NCBI RefSeq assembly: GCF_036881825.1
Contig: NZ_JBAJMW010000002.1
Location: forward strand, 248,001-312,000
Direction of reading: 5' to 3'
Length of the DNA: 64,000 nt
Source: Tersicoccus mangrovi
GTDB lineage: Bacteria > Actinomycetota > Actinomycetes > Actinomycetales > Micrococcaceae
Made by a program: the position numbers and the translations under genes. Each line of letters opens with the position of its first letter. Position 1 is the stretch's first letter. Below are positions 53,138-60,759 of the stretch, in pieces. The notes under the pieces were generated by a model that made no database searches, was not told the origin of the DNA, and saw nothing but the letters and a program-made list of their open reading frames with translations.

Positions 53138-53180
53138 TTGTGGACGACGACGTCGGCCGGGGCTCCTGTGGAGGGAGAAG
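53138..53180 (-). promoter_or_regulatory. Twin-box upstream element of yraN-comM-dprA
   Basis: On the plus strand: TGTGGAC at 53139-53145 and CCTGTGGAGGGAGAA at 53165-53179, 28 bases box to box, the same register as before ssb. Fourteen of the 15 bases of the second box are identical between the two sites. The direction relative to the gene is also the same. Confidence 0.55.
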
Positions 53181-53202
53181 CAGGTCGGCAGGCGGGGTGG
53201 AA

Positions 53203-54180
53203 TCAGCGCTCGGGCAGCGGGTCGGCCGTCAGGGCGTCGCGCAACCAGGTGCTCGCGTCATCGAGGAACTCCCGAGCGACGGCGGTCTGCGCGGCCCACG
53301 CCTCGAAGCCGTGCGGGGCGCCGGGCACGATCACGAGATGGCAGGGCACCCCGGCCTCCCGCAGCCGGTGCGCATAGTCCTCGTCCTCCTCACGGAACAG
53401 ATCGATGTCGCCGACGCCGATCCAGGCGGGCGGCAGCCCGTCGAACCGGTCGCGGCGGCCCGGGGCGGCGTACGGCGGGACGGTGCCGTCGGGCCCTCCG
53501 GGCGCGGTGCCGAGCCACGCGCCCCAGCCGTACCGGTTCTGCCGGTTGGGCCAGATGCGGTGCCGGACGGCGTCCAGCTCCTTCCGGGCGGCGGTGCGGT
53601 CGTCGAGCATGGGGCAGAGCAGCAGCTGGGCGACGGGACGGCGCTCGGACCCGGTCTCGGTGTCGTGCAGACGCTGCACCAGGCCGGCCGCGATGCCGCC
53701 ACCGGCGCTCTGGCCACCGACGGCGATGCGGGCCGGGTCGACCCCGAGACCGGGCGCGGCGTCGACGAACCACGACCACGCGTCGGCGCAGTCGTCGTGC
53801 CCGGCCGGGAAGGGATGCTCGGGTGCCAGCCGGTAGTCGACGGACGCGATGACGGCACCGGTTGCCCGGACGAACCCTGCGCACAGCGCGTCGTCCTGGA
53901 CCGCCGCACCCATCACCAGTCCCCCGCCGTGGATCCACAGCAGCCCCGGACGAGAGGACGACCCCACGGAATCCGCGGTTCCCGCCGGTCGGTAGAGCCG
54001 GACGGGAACGCCGCCGGGGGTCGCCGTCACCTCGACCGTGACACCCTCGCCGACGGCGTCGCGGGAGAACCTCCGCTGGGCCCAGCGGGAGAGCCGGCGA
54101 TACCAGCCGTACTGGAGAGCCAGCGGCGGAAGCCGCCGGACGGGGCCGCGCAGGTCGGGGTGCACGCGATCGAGTCTCAT
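53203..54180 (-). CDS. Alpha/beta hydrolase, HSL-type esterase
   Basis: A 325-residue serine hydrolase of the hormone-sensitive-lipase group. The oxyanion motif HGGGLVMG is near residue 92, the nucleophile is in GGQSAGGGIA (about 165), and Asp/His occur in the C-terminal GDIDLFREED and GAPHGFEAW. No signal peptide is seen. Likely acts on short acyl esters; the natural substrate is unknown. Confidence 0.9.
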   Translation of the reverse strand: MRLDRVHPDLRGPVRRLPPLALQYGWYRRLSRWAQRRFSRDAVGEGVTVEVTATPGGVPVRLYRPAGTADSVGSSSRPGLLWIHGGGLVMGAAVQDDALCAGFVRATGAVIASVDYRLAPEHPFPAGHDDCADAWSWFVDAAPGLGVDPARIAVGGQSAGGGIAAGLVQRLHDTETGSERRPVAQLLLCPMLDDRTAARKELDAVRHRIWPNRQNRYGWGAWLGTAPGGPDGTVPPYAAPGRRDRFDGLPPAWIGVGDIDLFREEDEDYAHRLREAGVPCHLVIVPGAPHGFEAWAAQTAVAREFLDDASTWLRDALTADPLPER

Positions 54181-54280
54181 GCGCCGACCGTACCGCGCGA
54201 CACCGTCAGCCCGGTCCCGCGACAGCGCAATGAGGGGCGCGTCGCGCCGGCCGCCACCGGGTCCAGGCCGGCCGGGTGGT

Positions 54281-54589
54281 TCACTCGGGCAGCTGGAGGT
54301 CGTCCGTCTTGGTCAGTTCCTCGACGTTGACGTCCTTGAACGTGATGACGCGGACCTTCTTGACGAACCGGGCGGACCGGTAGACGTCCCACACCCACGC
54401 GTCGGTCAGGGTGAGGTCGAAGTACACCTCGCCGTCGGCGGACCGGGTCTGCAGGTCGACCTGGTTGGCCAGGTAGAAGCGGCGCTCGGTCTCCACGACG
54501 TAGCTGAACAGCCCGACGACGTCCCGGTACTCGCGGTACAGGGCCAGCTCCATGTCGGTCTCGTAGTTCTCGAGGTCCTCAGCGCTCAT
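54281..54589 (-). CDS. DUF2469-family protein
   Basis: A 102-residue acidic protein, almost invariant in actinobacteria and always next to rnhB, as here. Conserved sequence: MSAEDLENYETDMELALYRE, then YREYRDVVGLFSYVVETERR (both 20 residues). Function unknown; the tight linkage hints at nucleic-acid metabolism. The ATG overlaps the rnhB stop (ATGA). Confidence 0.9.
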   Translation of the reverse strand: MSAEDLENYETDMELALYREYRDVVGLFSYVVETERRFYLANQVDLQTRSADGEVYFDLTLTDAWVWDVYRSARFVKKVRVITFKDVNVEELTKTDDLQLPE

Positions 54590-55461
54590 GGGTCCATCTT
54601 CTCGCACGCCGCGGCGAACAGCGCAGCCTCCTGCCCGCGGGCGTCATCCGTGAGGTCGTCCTCGTCGACCGGGCCATCCTCCAGCAGGACACCGCCGGGC
54701 GGGACGGCGTCGGCGGACAGGCCCTCGCCGGGCAGCGAACCGAGCCGCCACGTGCGGCGGTGCAGGTCGCTCGGGCCCACGGCGTCGATGGCCGCCCGGT
54801 GGGACGGGGTCGCGTACCCCTTGTTGACCTCCCAGCCGAAGTCCGGGTACCGCTGCGCCGCCTCGATCATCAGCAGGTCCCGTTCGACCTTCGCGATCAC
54901 CGACGCGGCGGCGACGCTGGTGCAGGTCAGATCCGCCTTGATGCGGGTCAGGACAGTGGGGTCCGCTGCGGCGACCGCGGTCGAGCCGTGCGGGCGCGGC
55001 GGGACCGACGCGACGGCCGGGTCGAGCGCCTCGTCCGGCAGCAGCGCGTCGAGCAGCGTCGGCTCGGGGCGGCGCAGCCAGTTGTAGTTGCCGTCCATGA
55101 GCACGAGGTCGGGCACGATGCCGGCGTCGGCCAGGCGGCGCAGGGCCCGCAGCCCGGCGAGCCGGAGCGCGTGGGTCAGCCCGACGGCGTCGACCTCGGC
55201 CGCCGAGGCCATGCCGACGGCGCTGCCGACCGCCCAGCGGCGGATCCGGGGCACGAGGTCGACGCGGCGCTGGTGGGTGAGCAGTTTGCTGTCCGCGACC
55301 CCGGTCAGAGCCCGCTGCGTGTGGGCGTCGACGACGACGACGCCGGCCGCGACGGGACCGGCCAGCGCGCCGCGACCGACCTCGTCGATGCCGGCGACGA
55401 GTCGGCAGGAGGGCCCCGCGAGGGACCGCTCGACCCGCAGGCTGGGGCGTTTCACGACCAC
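54586..55461 (-). CDS. rnhB: Ribonuclease HII
   Basis: A 291-residue endonuclease that removes ribonucleotides from RNA-DNA hybrids. The catalytic acids lie in AGIDEVGRGALAGPV (Asp and Glu) and LVLMDGNYNWL, with the last Asp in IKADLTCTSVAAASVIAKV (quoted core IKADLTCTSVAAA). A Pro/Asp insert near 150 and a C-terminal extension of about 45 residues lengthen it beyond the usual 200-230. It lies 4 bases after lepB. Confidence 0.94.
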   Translation of the reverse strand: MVVKRPSLRVERSLAGPSCRLVAGIDEVGRGALAGPVAAGVVVVDAHTQRALTGVADSKLLTHQRRVDLVPRIRRWAVGSAVGMASAAEVDAVGLTHALRLAGLRALRRLADAGIVPDLVLMDGNYNWLRRPEPTLLDALLPDEALDPAVASVPPRPHGSTAVAAADPTVLTRIKADLTCTSVAAASVIAKVERDLLMIEAAQRYPDFGWEVNKGYATPSHRAAIDAVGPSDLHRRTWRLGSLPGEGLSADAVPPGGVLLEDGPVDEDDLTDDARGQEAALFAAACEKMDP

Positions 55462-55465
55462 GGCG

Positions 55466-56461
55466 TCACTGCCCGGACGTGGTCACCGTCGGCCGGGGGC
55501 TGGCGGAGGAGCTCGGGGAGGGAACGTCGGCGAACACGTCCTGCTCGTTCTGCAGCACGCGCATGCGGTTCAGCGGCCATGCGATCACCGTCGCGGTCCC
55601 CTCGACGTCGTCGATGCTCACGAACGGGTTGGCGTCCGGCTGCGCGGCGGAGGGCACGTGCGCGCGGGAGTCGGCAGAGTTGTCGCGGTGGTCGCCCATC
55701 ACCCAGAGCTTGCCGGCGGGCACGGTGATGTCGAACTTCGTGTCCGACGGCGCGGACCCGGGGTTGAGGTACGGCTCGGTGATCGACTTCCCGTTGACCG
55801 TGAGGCGGCCCTGCGTGTCGCAGCAGGTGACGTGGTCGCCCGGCATGCCGATGACGCGCTTGACGAGGTGCTGCTGCGAGTCGTCCGGCGCGAGACCCAG
55901 GAAGACGAGGACGTCGGTCAGCGGGCTGCGCGCGCCGGTGCTCTTGGCGATCGGTTCGGTCTGCAGCCAGCCGTTGCTGTCCTTGAACACGATGATGTCC
56001 CCGCGGTGCAGCTCCGCGACGCGCGGCACGAGCAGGTTGACGAAGATCCGGTCGTCCACCTCGAGGGTCTGCTGCATCGATTCCGACGGGATGAAATAGG
56101 CCCGGAACAGGAAGGTCTTGATGAGGAAGGAGAGGACGAGGGCGACGACGACGATGCCGGCGACCTCGCGGGCGAAGGACGCGCCGCCGCTGAGTGCCGT
56201 CCCGTCCGACCGGCGGCCGGCCAGGAGGTGGCGCACCCGCTGTCCGGTGGTCGGGCTCGCTCCGTCGCCCCGGTGCTCGTCGGCCCGGGCAGCGTCGGCC
56301 GCAGCGGCGTCGTCGGACGGCGCAGCACCGCGACGGAGGCCGCGGCCGTCGTCCGAAAGCCCGCTGTGACGGCCCCGCGGCCGGCGGTCGGCGTCGCCGT
56401 ACTCGGCGTGCCGGTGTCCGGGGTCCTGCGGCTGGTCGTTCTCACTGTCGTTACTGCTCAC
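55466..56461 (-). CDS. lepB: Signal peptidase I (first copy)
   Basis: A 331-residue membrane peptidase that cleaves Sec signal peptides. A charged cytoplasmic N-terminus of about 95 residues precedes one membrane helix (EVAGIVVVALVLSFLIKTF). The catalytic Ser is in FIPSESMQQTL, the Lys in HLVKRVIGMPGDHV, and box E reads VMGDHRDNSADSR with His replacing the usual Asn. The Ser/Pro-rich C-terminus is extended. It follows a second signal peptidase gene directly. Confidence 0.93.
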   Translation of the reverse strand: MSSNDSENDQPQDPGHRHAEYGDADRRPRGRHSGLSDDGRGLRRGAAPSDDAAAADAARADEHRGDGASPTTGQRVRHLLAGRRSDGTALSGGASFAREVAGIVVVALVLSFLIKTFLFRAYFIPSESMQQTLEVDDRIFVNLLVPRVAELHRGDIIVFKDSNGWLQTEPIAKSTGARSPLTDVLVFLGLAPDDSQQHLVKRVIGMPGDHVTCCDTQGRLTVNGKSITEPYLNPGSAPSDTKFDITVPAGKLWVMGDHRDNSADSRAHVPSAAQPDANPFVSIDDVEGTATVIAWPLNRMRVLQNEQDVFADVPSPSSSASPRPTVTTSGQ

Positions 56462-56509
56462 TCGCTGCTTCCGCTCCCTGCTGTCGTGTGCGCCGGCTGG
56501 TCGACCGTC

Positions 56510-57124
56510 TCATCCGGGGCTGGACCCGAGCTGGATCCGGTCCAGCGCACCCACCCGGTTCAGCGGCCACACCCGCGCGACCGGCGTGCCAATGATACGG
56601 TCCATCGGCACCATGCCTCCGCCCGGCGCCCCGAGCAGCGCCCGGGAATCGAAGGAGTCGCCGCGGTTGTCGCCCAGCAGCCAGACGCTGCCGTCGGGCA
56701 CGACGACGTCGAACCGCGTCGTACTGGGTGCCGTGCCCGGCGCGAGGTAGGCCTCGGTGACGGGCCGCCCGTTCACCGTCAACCGGCGGCCGGTGCCGCA
56801 ACACGTCACGTGATCGCCCGGCAGGCCGACGATCCGCTTGACGTGCACCGTGGGGCTGCCGACCAGGCCGAGGAACTGCCCGGCCGCAGCCAGGGCCTGC
56901 TGCCATGCCGGGGCGCTGCTGCGGTACGGGTCCAGGCTCCCCCGGCCGTCGAAGACGACGACGTCGCCGCGGCGGTACGGCTGCACGCCGACCCGGGCCA
57001 CCGCGATCCGGTCGCCGGGCACGAGGCCCGGCTCCATGGACGCGGACGGGATCGTGTAGACCTCGAGCACGAAGGCACGCAGCAGGCACGTGGCCAGGAC
57101 GACGGCGAGGACCCCCACCAACAC
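56510..57124 (-). CDS. lepB: Signal peptidase I (second copy, short N-terminus)
   Basis: A 204-residue signal peptidase that begins almost directly with its membrane helix (LVGVLAVVLATCLLRAFVLE). The catalytic Ser is in TIPSASMEPGL, the Lys in VHVKRIVGLPGDHV, and box E is LLGDNRGDSFDSR, the canonical form. The GTG at 57124 is the first plausible start: the in-frame sequence between it and the rplS stop is open (Arg/Ser-rich) but has no ATG or GTG. A rare start codon upstream cannot be excluded. A recent-looking tandem pair with the other lepB, but with quite different N-termini. Confidence 0.85.
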   Translation of the reverse strand: MLVGVLAVVLATCLLRAFVLEVYTIPSASMEPGLVPGDRIAVARVGVQPYRRGDVVVFDGRGSLDPYRSSAPAWQQALAAAGQFLGLVGSPTVHVKRIVGLPGDHVTCCGTGRRLTVNGRPVTEAYLAPGTAPSTTRFDVVVPDGSVWLLGDNRGDSFDSRALLGAPGGGMVPMDRIIGTPVARVWPLNRVGALDRIQLGSSPG

Positions 57125-57237
57125 GAAACGCCAGCCCCGGAGGGACTGGCGTCTCGAAGCGGCCGTTCCGGCCCCGCCACGCGGGCGGGGGTCGGAGCGA
57201 TCCGCCGTTCGGCTGGTGAGCCTCCGGAAGAAGGAGG

Positions 57238-57579
57238 TCAGCGCTTCTCGCGGATCTTCGCGGCCTTGCCGTGACGATCGCGCATGTAGTAGAGCTTGGC
57301 CCGGCGCACGTCACCGCGGGTGACGAGTTCGATCTTGTCGATGACCGGGGAGTGCACCGGGAAGGTACGCTCGACGCCCACACCGAAGCTCACCTTGCGG
57401 ACGGTGAACGTCTCGCGGACGCCCTCGCCCTGGCGGCCGACGACGAAGCCCTGGAAGACCTGGACACGGCTGCGGTTGCCTTCGATGATGTTGACGTGCA
57501 CCTTGAGTGTGTCACCGGGACGGAAGTCCGGGACGTCGGTGCGCAGCGACGCGGAATCGACGGAGTCGAGGATGTGCAT
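57238..57579 (-). CDS. rplS: 50S ribosomal protein L19
   Basis: A 113-residue ribosomal protein located at the 30S-50S interface. The full family sequence is readable: PDFRPGDTLKVHVNIIEGNR near residue 18, RVQVFQGFVVGRQGEGVRET, and the C-terminal RRAKLYYMRDRHGKAAKIRE. The ATG at 57579 follows GGAGAT. A leader of about 180 nt separates it from an extended -10 element shared with rpsP. Confidence 0.98.
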   Translation of the reverse strand: MHILDSVDSASLRTDVPDFRPGDTLKVHVNIIEGNRSRVQVFQGFVVGRQGEGVRETFTVRKVSFGVGVERTFPVHSPVIDKIELVTRGDVRRAKLYYMRDRHGKAAKIREKR

Positions 57580-57757
57580 GGGTGCATCTCCTGGTGAACG
57601 CCACAGGTCATCCACGTGGATCGGCGCGGTCCGGCGGGCCCGGAGGCCGGTGCTGGACCGCGAAGTGAGGGAACGCGCGGCCCGTCGGACCCACGCGCGT
57701 GCCGCGCTGTCGGCGTCGCTCCCCCTGTGGCAGGTGCGCGCCCAACCGGCACAGCTG

Positions 57758-57770
57758 TCCATTCTGCCAC
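57758..57770 (-). promoter_or_regulatory. Extended -10 promoter of rplS
   Basis: On the minus strand TGGCAGAATGGAC, i.e. TGN plus CAGAAT. The rpsP promoter has TGGCATAATGGAC (60652-60664). No good -35 box is present, as expected for an extended -10. Confidence 0.5.
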
Positions 57771-57828
57771 ATCCGGGCGTGTCCCGGCACATCGAGCGCC
57801 GTACCGTCCAGTCCCTCGGAGCGGCCGG

Positions 57829-58233
57829 TCAGGGCTGCCGCAGGTCCTGCGCGAACATCACGATGATGCCGCTGGGGCCGCGCACGTACGTCAGCCGGTA
57901 GACGTCCTCGTAGGTCGCGACCCCGCGCAGGGGGTGGCAGCCGTGCCGGGCGGCGATCGCGAGGGCCTCGTCGATGTCCTCCACGGCGAAGGCGACGCGG
58001 TGCATCCCGGTCTCGTTCGGCAGCGTCGGCTCCGTCTCGATCGCGTCGGGATGCAGGTACTCGAACAGCTCGATCCGGCCGCGGCCGTCCGGGGTCTGCA
58101 GCATCGCGATCCTCGCGTGGTTGCCGTCGAGGCCGACGGCGGTGTCCGCCCACTCCCCGCTGACGGTGTCACGACCGAGGACGGTCAGGCCGAGGTCGGC
58201 GAAGAACGCGATCGCCGCGTCCAGGTCCCGCAC
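57829..58233 (-). CDS. VOC-family (methylmalonyl-CoA epimerase-like) protein, disrupted at its 5' end
   Basis: A 134-residue glyoxalase-fold protein if read from the GTG at 58233. Homologues start about 10 residues earlier; here the in-frame sequence reads ATG GCC ATC TGA, then Leu-Glu-Asn-Val-Gly-Ile-Ala, then this GTG (as Val). So the natural ATG at 58266 is cut off by TGA at 58255-58257. What remains lacks the first beta strand, which usually supplies a metal ligand (there is a His in GMHRVAFAV later and Glu in RIELFEYLHP). Either a recent nonsense mutation or a sequencing error. It sits between trmD and rplS, which are normally adjacent. Confidence 0.6.
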   Translation of the reverse strand: MRDLDAAIAFFADLGLTVLGRDTVSGEWADTAVGLDGNHARIAMLQTPDGRGRIELFEYLHPDAIETEPTLPNETGMHRVAFAVEDIDEALAIAARHGCHPLRGVATYEDVYRLTYVRGPSGIIVMFAQDLRQP

Positions 58234-58316
58234 GGCGATGCCGACGTTCTCGAGTCAGATGGCCATGGGCCGCACGCTACCGGCTCGGCGCACCGGCCTC
58301 CAGGTTCTCGTCCCCC

Positions 58317-59039
58317 TCAGACCGTCGGCGGCAGCAGGTCCGGGCGGCGGTCGGCGGTGCGGGCGAGCTGCTGCTCGTGCCGCCAGCGGGCGATCCGGCC
58401 GTGGTCGCCGCTGAGCAGCACCTCGGGCACGTCCAGGCCGCGCCAGCTCGCCGGCTTGGTGTACATCGGGTACTCGAGCAGCCCGTCCGCGTGGGACTCC
58501 TCGGTGAGCGAGCCCGGGTTGCCGATGACGCCGGGGATGAGCCGGACGATGGCCTCGACCATCGCCAGGGTCGCCACCTCCCCGCCGTTGAGCACATAGT
58601 CCCCGATGCTCAGCGGGCGCACCGTGTACCGCTCCTCGGCCCACTGGGCCACGCGTTCGTCGATGCCCTCGTACCGTCCGCACGCGAACACGAGGTGCTC
58701 GGCCTCGGCCAGCTCGTGGGCGGTGGACTGGCGGAACACCTCGCCGGCCGGCGACGGGATGACGAGCACGGGCCGGGTCTCGACGACGGCGTCCTCAGCC
58801 GGCGCTCGGTCCTCGTCGAGCACGGCGGTCAGGGCCTGCGCCCACGGCTCGGGCTTCATCACCATGCCGGCGCCGCCGCCGTAGGGCGTGTCGTCGACGG
58901 TGCGGTGCCGGTCCGTCGTGAAGTCCCGCAGGTCGTGCACGTCCAGCCGGAGCAGGCCACCGGTGCGCGCCTTGCCGATCAGGGACAGGTCCAGGGCCTG
59001 CAGGTAGGCGGGGAAGATGCTGATGACGTCGATGCGCAC
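58317..59039 (-). CDS. trmD: tRNA (guanine37-N1)-methyltransferase
   Basis: A 240-residue SPOUT-class enzyme that makes m1G37 and prevents frameshifting. The trefoil-knot SAM site is SIGDYVLNGGEVA followed by VIGNPGSLTEES; the catalytic Asp and the C-terminal LLSGDHGRIARWR are present. The GTG start lies 3 bases after the rimM stop, forming a rimM-trmD operon. Confidence 0.97.
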   Translation of the reverse strand: MRIDVISIFPAYLQALDLSLIGKARTGGLLRLDVHDLRDFTTDRHRTVDDTPYGGGAGMVMKPEPWAQALTAVLDEDRAPAEDAVVETRPVLVIPSPAGEVFRQSTAHELAEAEHLVFACGRYEGIDERVAQWAEERYTVRPLSIGDYVLNGGEVATLAMVEAIVRLIPGVIGNPGSLTEESHADGLLEYPMYTKPASWRGLDVPEVLLSGDHGRIARWRHEQQLARTADRRPDLLPPTV

Positions 59040-59042
59040 GGC

Positions 59043-59633
59043 TCAGGCCGACCCGTCCGGCCGACCGGTCGAGGCATCGTCACCCTCAGCGGCACTGCCC
59101 TCGTCCGCGACATTCAGGTCCAGCAGGCCCGGCGGCGGGGTGAGCACGACGCGGCGGCCGTCGACGTCCACGGTCGGCACGATCTGCTCGACGAACGGCA
59201 CGAGCACCTCGCGCCCGTCGGACAGTTCGATCACGAGCAGGTCCTGCGCGGGCATGGTCTGCAGGGCGGTGACGCGCCCGATGCGCGGGCCGTCGTCGGC
59301 GTCGAGCACGACGTCGAGGTCGACCAGTTCGTGCTCGTACCAGGCGTCGTCGTCCGCGTCGACGTCGTCGGTGTCCAGCAGCAGGCGGGCACCGCGCAGC
59401 CGTTCGGCGTGATTGCGGTCGGCGACCTCCTCGAATCCGAGCAGGAGGATGCCCTTGTTCCAGCGTGCGGTCCGGACGGTCAGGGAGCCGCTCGCGCCCT
59501 CGGTCCCGGAGGCCTCGACGTCGAGCACCGCGCCGGGGACGAACCGGCTCTCGGGGTCGTCGGTGAGCACCTCGGCGGTCACCTCGCCGCGGATGCCGTG
59601 GGGTCTGCCGATCCGGGCGATGCGCACCTGCAC
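59043..59633 (-). CDS. rimM: Ribosome maturation factor RimM
   Basis: A 196-residue 30S-assembly factor. The N-terminal domain opens RIARIGRPHGIRGEVTAEVL, and the C-terminal PRC barrel contains WYEHELVDLDVVL and VPFVEQIVPTVDVDGRRV. The last 25 residues are acidic and variable. The start is GTG (59633). A block of five 15-bp repeats lies 80 bases upstream. Confidence 0.95.
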   Translation of the reverse strand: MQVRIARIGRPHGIRGEVTAEVLTDDPESRFVPGAVLDVEASGTEGASGSLTVRTARWNKGILLLGFEEVADRNHAERLRGARLLLDTDDVDADDDAWYEHELVDLDVVLDADDGPRIGRVTALQTMPAQDLLVIELSDGREVLVPFVEQIVPTVDVDGRRVVLTPPPGLLDLNVADEGSAAEGDDASTGRPDGSA

Positions 59634-59713
59634 TGCGGGCCTGCCTTCTTCAGGGAGCGCCGGGAACCCGGCGGGAGAACGGTCACCGGCGGGTGCCGGT
59701 GGAGGGCTGGCCG

Positions 59714-59795
59714 CACGGCCGGGAACAGCACGGCCGGGAACAGCACGGCCGGCAACAGCACGGCCGGCAACAGCACGGCCGGGAACAGCACGGCC
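59714..59795. repeat. Five tandem 15-bp repeats (VNTR) between khpA and rimM
   Basis: Units CACGGCCGGGAACAG at 59714, 59729 and 59774, with the variant CACGGCCGGCAACAG at 59744 and 59759, then a partial copy CACGGCC (59789-59795). The order is A-A-B-B-A. There is no spacer, so it is not a CRISPR array. Confidence 0.95.
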
Positions 59796-59823
59796 CCGCC
59801 GCTCGGTCAGGAGCGGCGGGGCC
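59792..59823 (-). terminator. Terminator after khpA
   Basis: A perfect 13-bp GC-rich stem (arms 59792-59804 and 59811-59823) with a 6-base loop, 16 bases after the khpA stop on the minus strand. It ends the rpsP-khpA unit before the repeat block. Confidence 0.75.
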
Positions 59824-59839
59824 GGAGACTGCGTCGTAC

Positions 59840-60088
59840 TCAGCGGCGACGGTCGGTGTCGACGACGTCGACGCGCACAGCGTCGCCGCCCTCGAGGGCC
59901 GACACGACCGTGCGCAGCGCGCGGGCCGTGCGGCCCTGGCGGCCGATCACGCGGCCGAGATCGTCGGGGTGCACCCGGACCTCGAGCGTCTCACCGCGAC
60001 GGTTGTTCTTCGCGGTGACGTTGACGTCGTCGGGGCTGTCGACGATGCCGCGCACGAGGTGCTCGAGCGCTTCGGGGAGGACGCTCAC
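59840..60088 (-). CDS. khpA: KH-domain RNA-binding protein KhpA
   Basis: An 82-residue single KH-domain protein. The GxxG loop is VIGRQGRTARALR, and the frame is otherwise typical of KhpA/YlqC, which works with KhpB in RNA binding and cell elongation control in Gram-positives. It overlaps the rpsP stop by 4 bases. Confidence 0.94.
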   Translation of the reverse strand: MSVLPEALEHLVRGIVDSPDDVNVTAKNNRRGETLEVRVHPDDLGRVIGRQGRTARALRTVVSALEGGDAVRVDVVDTDRRR

Positions 60089-60522
60089 TGGTCCGCGTCA
60101 GCCGACTCGGAGGTCTCGGCGGGCGTCTCGTCCGCGTCGGTGGCGGCCTCGGCGACGGGAGCCTCGGGGGCCTTCGCCGACTCGGGGATGATGACCGAGT
60201 CCTTCTCGGGAGCCACGAAGGCGGCCTTGCCCTCGGAGGTCTTCAGCCGGCCCTCGGCGCCGGGCAGGCCCTTGAACTTCTGCCAGTCACCGGTCACCTT
60301 GAGGATGGCCAGGACCTGCTCGGTCGGCTGCGCGCCGACACCGAGCCAGTACTGCGCGCGGTCCGACTTCACCTCGATGAACGAGGGGTTCTCGGTCGGG
60401 TGGTACTTGCCGATCTCCTCGATCGCACGACCGTCCCGCTTGGTGCGGGAGTCGGCGACGACGATGCGGTAGTAGGGGGCACGGATCTTGCCCATGCGCT
60501 TGAGGCGAATCTTAACGGCCAC
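60085..60522 (-). CDS. rpsP: 30S ribosomal protein S16
   Basis: A 145-residue protein. The first 85 residues are standard S16 (MAVKIRLKRMGKIRAPYYRI, then GKYHPTENP and YWLGVGAQPTEQV). The remaining 60 are an Ala/Glu/Asp-rich acidic tail common in actinobacterial S16. The ATG follows a GAGTGAG-type site. First gene of rpsP-khpA. Confidence 0.97.
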   Translation of the reverse strand: MAVKIRLKRMGKIRAPYYRIVVADSRTKRDGRAIEEIGKYHPTENPSFIEVKSDRAQYWLGVGAQPTEQVLAILKVTGDWQKFKGLPGAEGRLKTSEGKAAFVAPEKDSVIIPESAKAPEAPVAEAATDADETPAETSESADADQ

Positions 60523-60651
60523 TGGTGTGACTCACTCCTGTGTTGGTCGAAAGTCGAACCCGTGTGACGCACCCGTGGGGCAGGCCGATCCGTGGGGTTC
60601 TGGGGACTGGTGACCGCCCGGTTGAGAGGGGCCGGGCGCACCGAGTACCCG

Positions 60652-60664
60652 TCCATTATGCCAG
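60652..60664 (-). promoter_or_regulatory. Extended -10 promoter of rpsP-khpA
   Basis: On the minus strand TGGCATAATGGAC (TGN plus CATAAT). A weak -35 (CTGGCA, 60678-60683) lies 17 bases upstream of the hexamer. Leader of about 125 nt. Confidence 0.5.
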
Positions 60665-60718
60665 AGACCGCCGCCCGTGCCAGCCAGCGCCACCGTGACG
60701 ACCGGCACCCGGTGTCCC

Positions 60719-60750
60719 GGCGCCCGATGCCGGGCGTCCTGCCGGGCGCC
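60719..60750 (-). terminator. Possible terminator after the VOC dioxygenase-like gene
   Basis: Arms GGCGCCCG (60719-60726) and CGGGCGCC (60743-60750), with a competing inner hairpin; 10 bases after the stop on the minus strand. Confidence 0.45.
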
Positions 60751-60759
60751 GACGACGCG

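Noticed and set aside
58255..58257. Selenocysteine codon in the VOC gene
   Set aside because: VOC proteins do not carry Cys/Sec at that position, no SECIS-like hairpin follows immediately, and no selenium genes are in the window.
59714..59795. CRISPR-like repeat block
   Set aside because: Units are 15 bp with no spacers; it is a simple tandem repeat.
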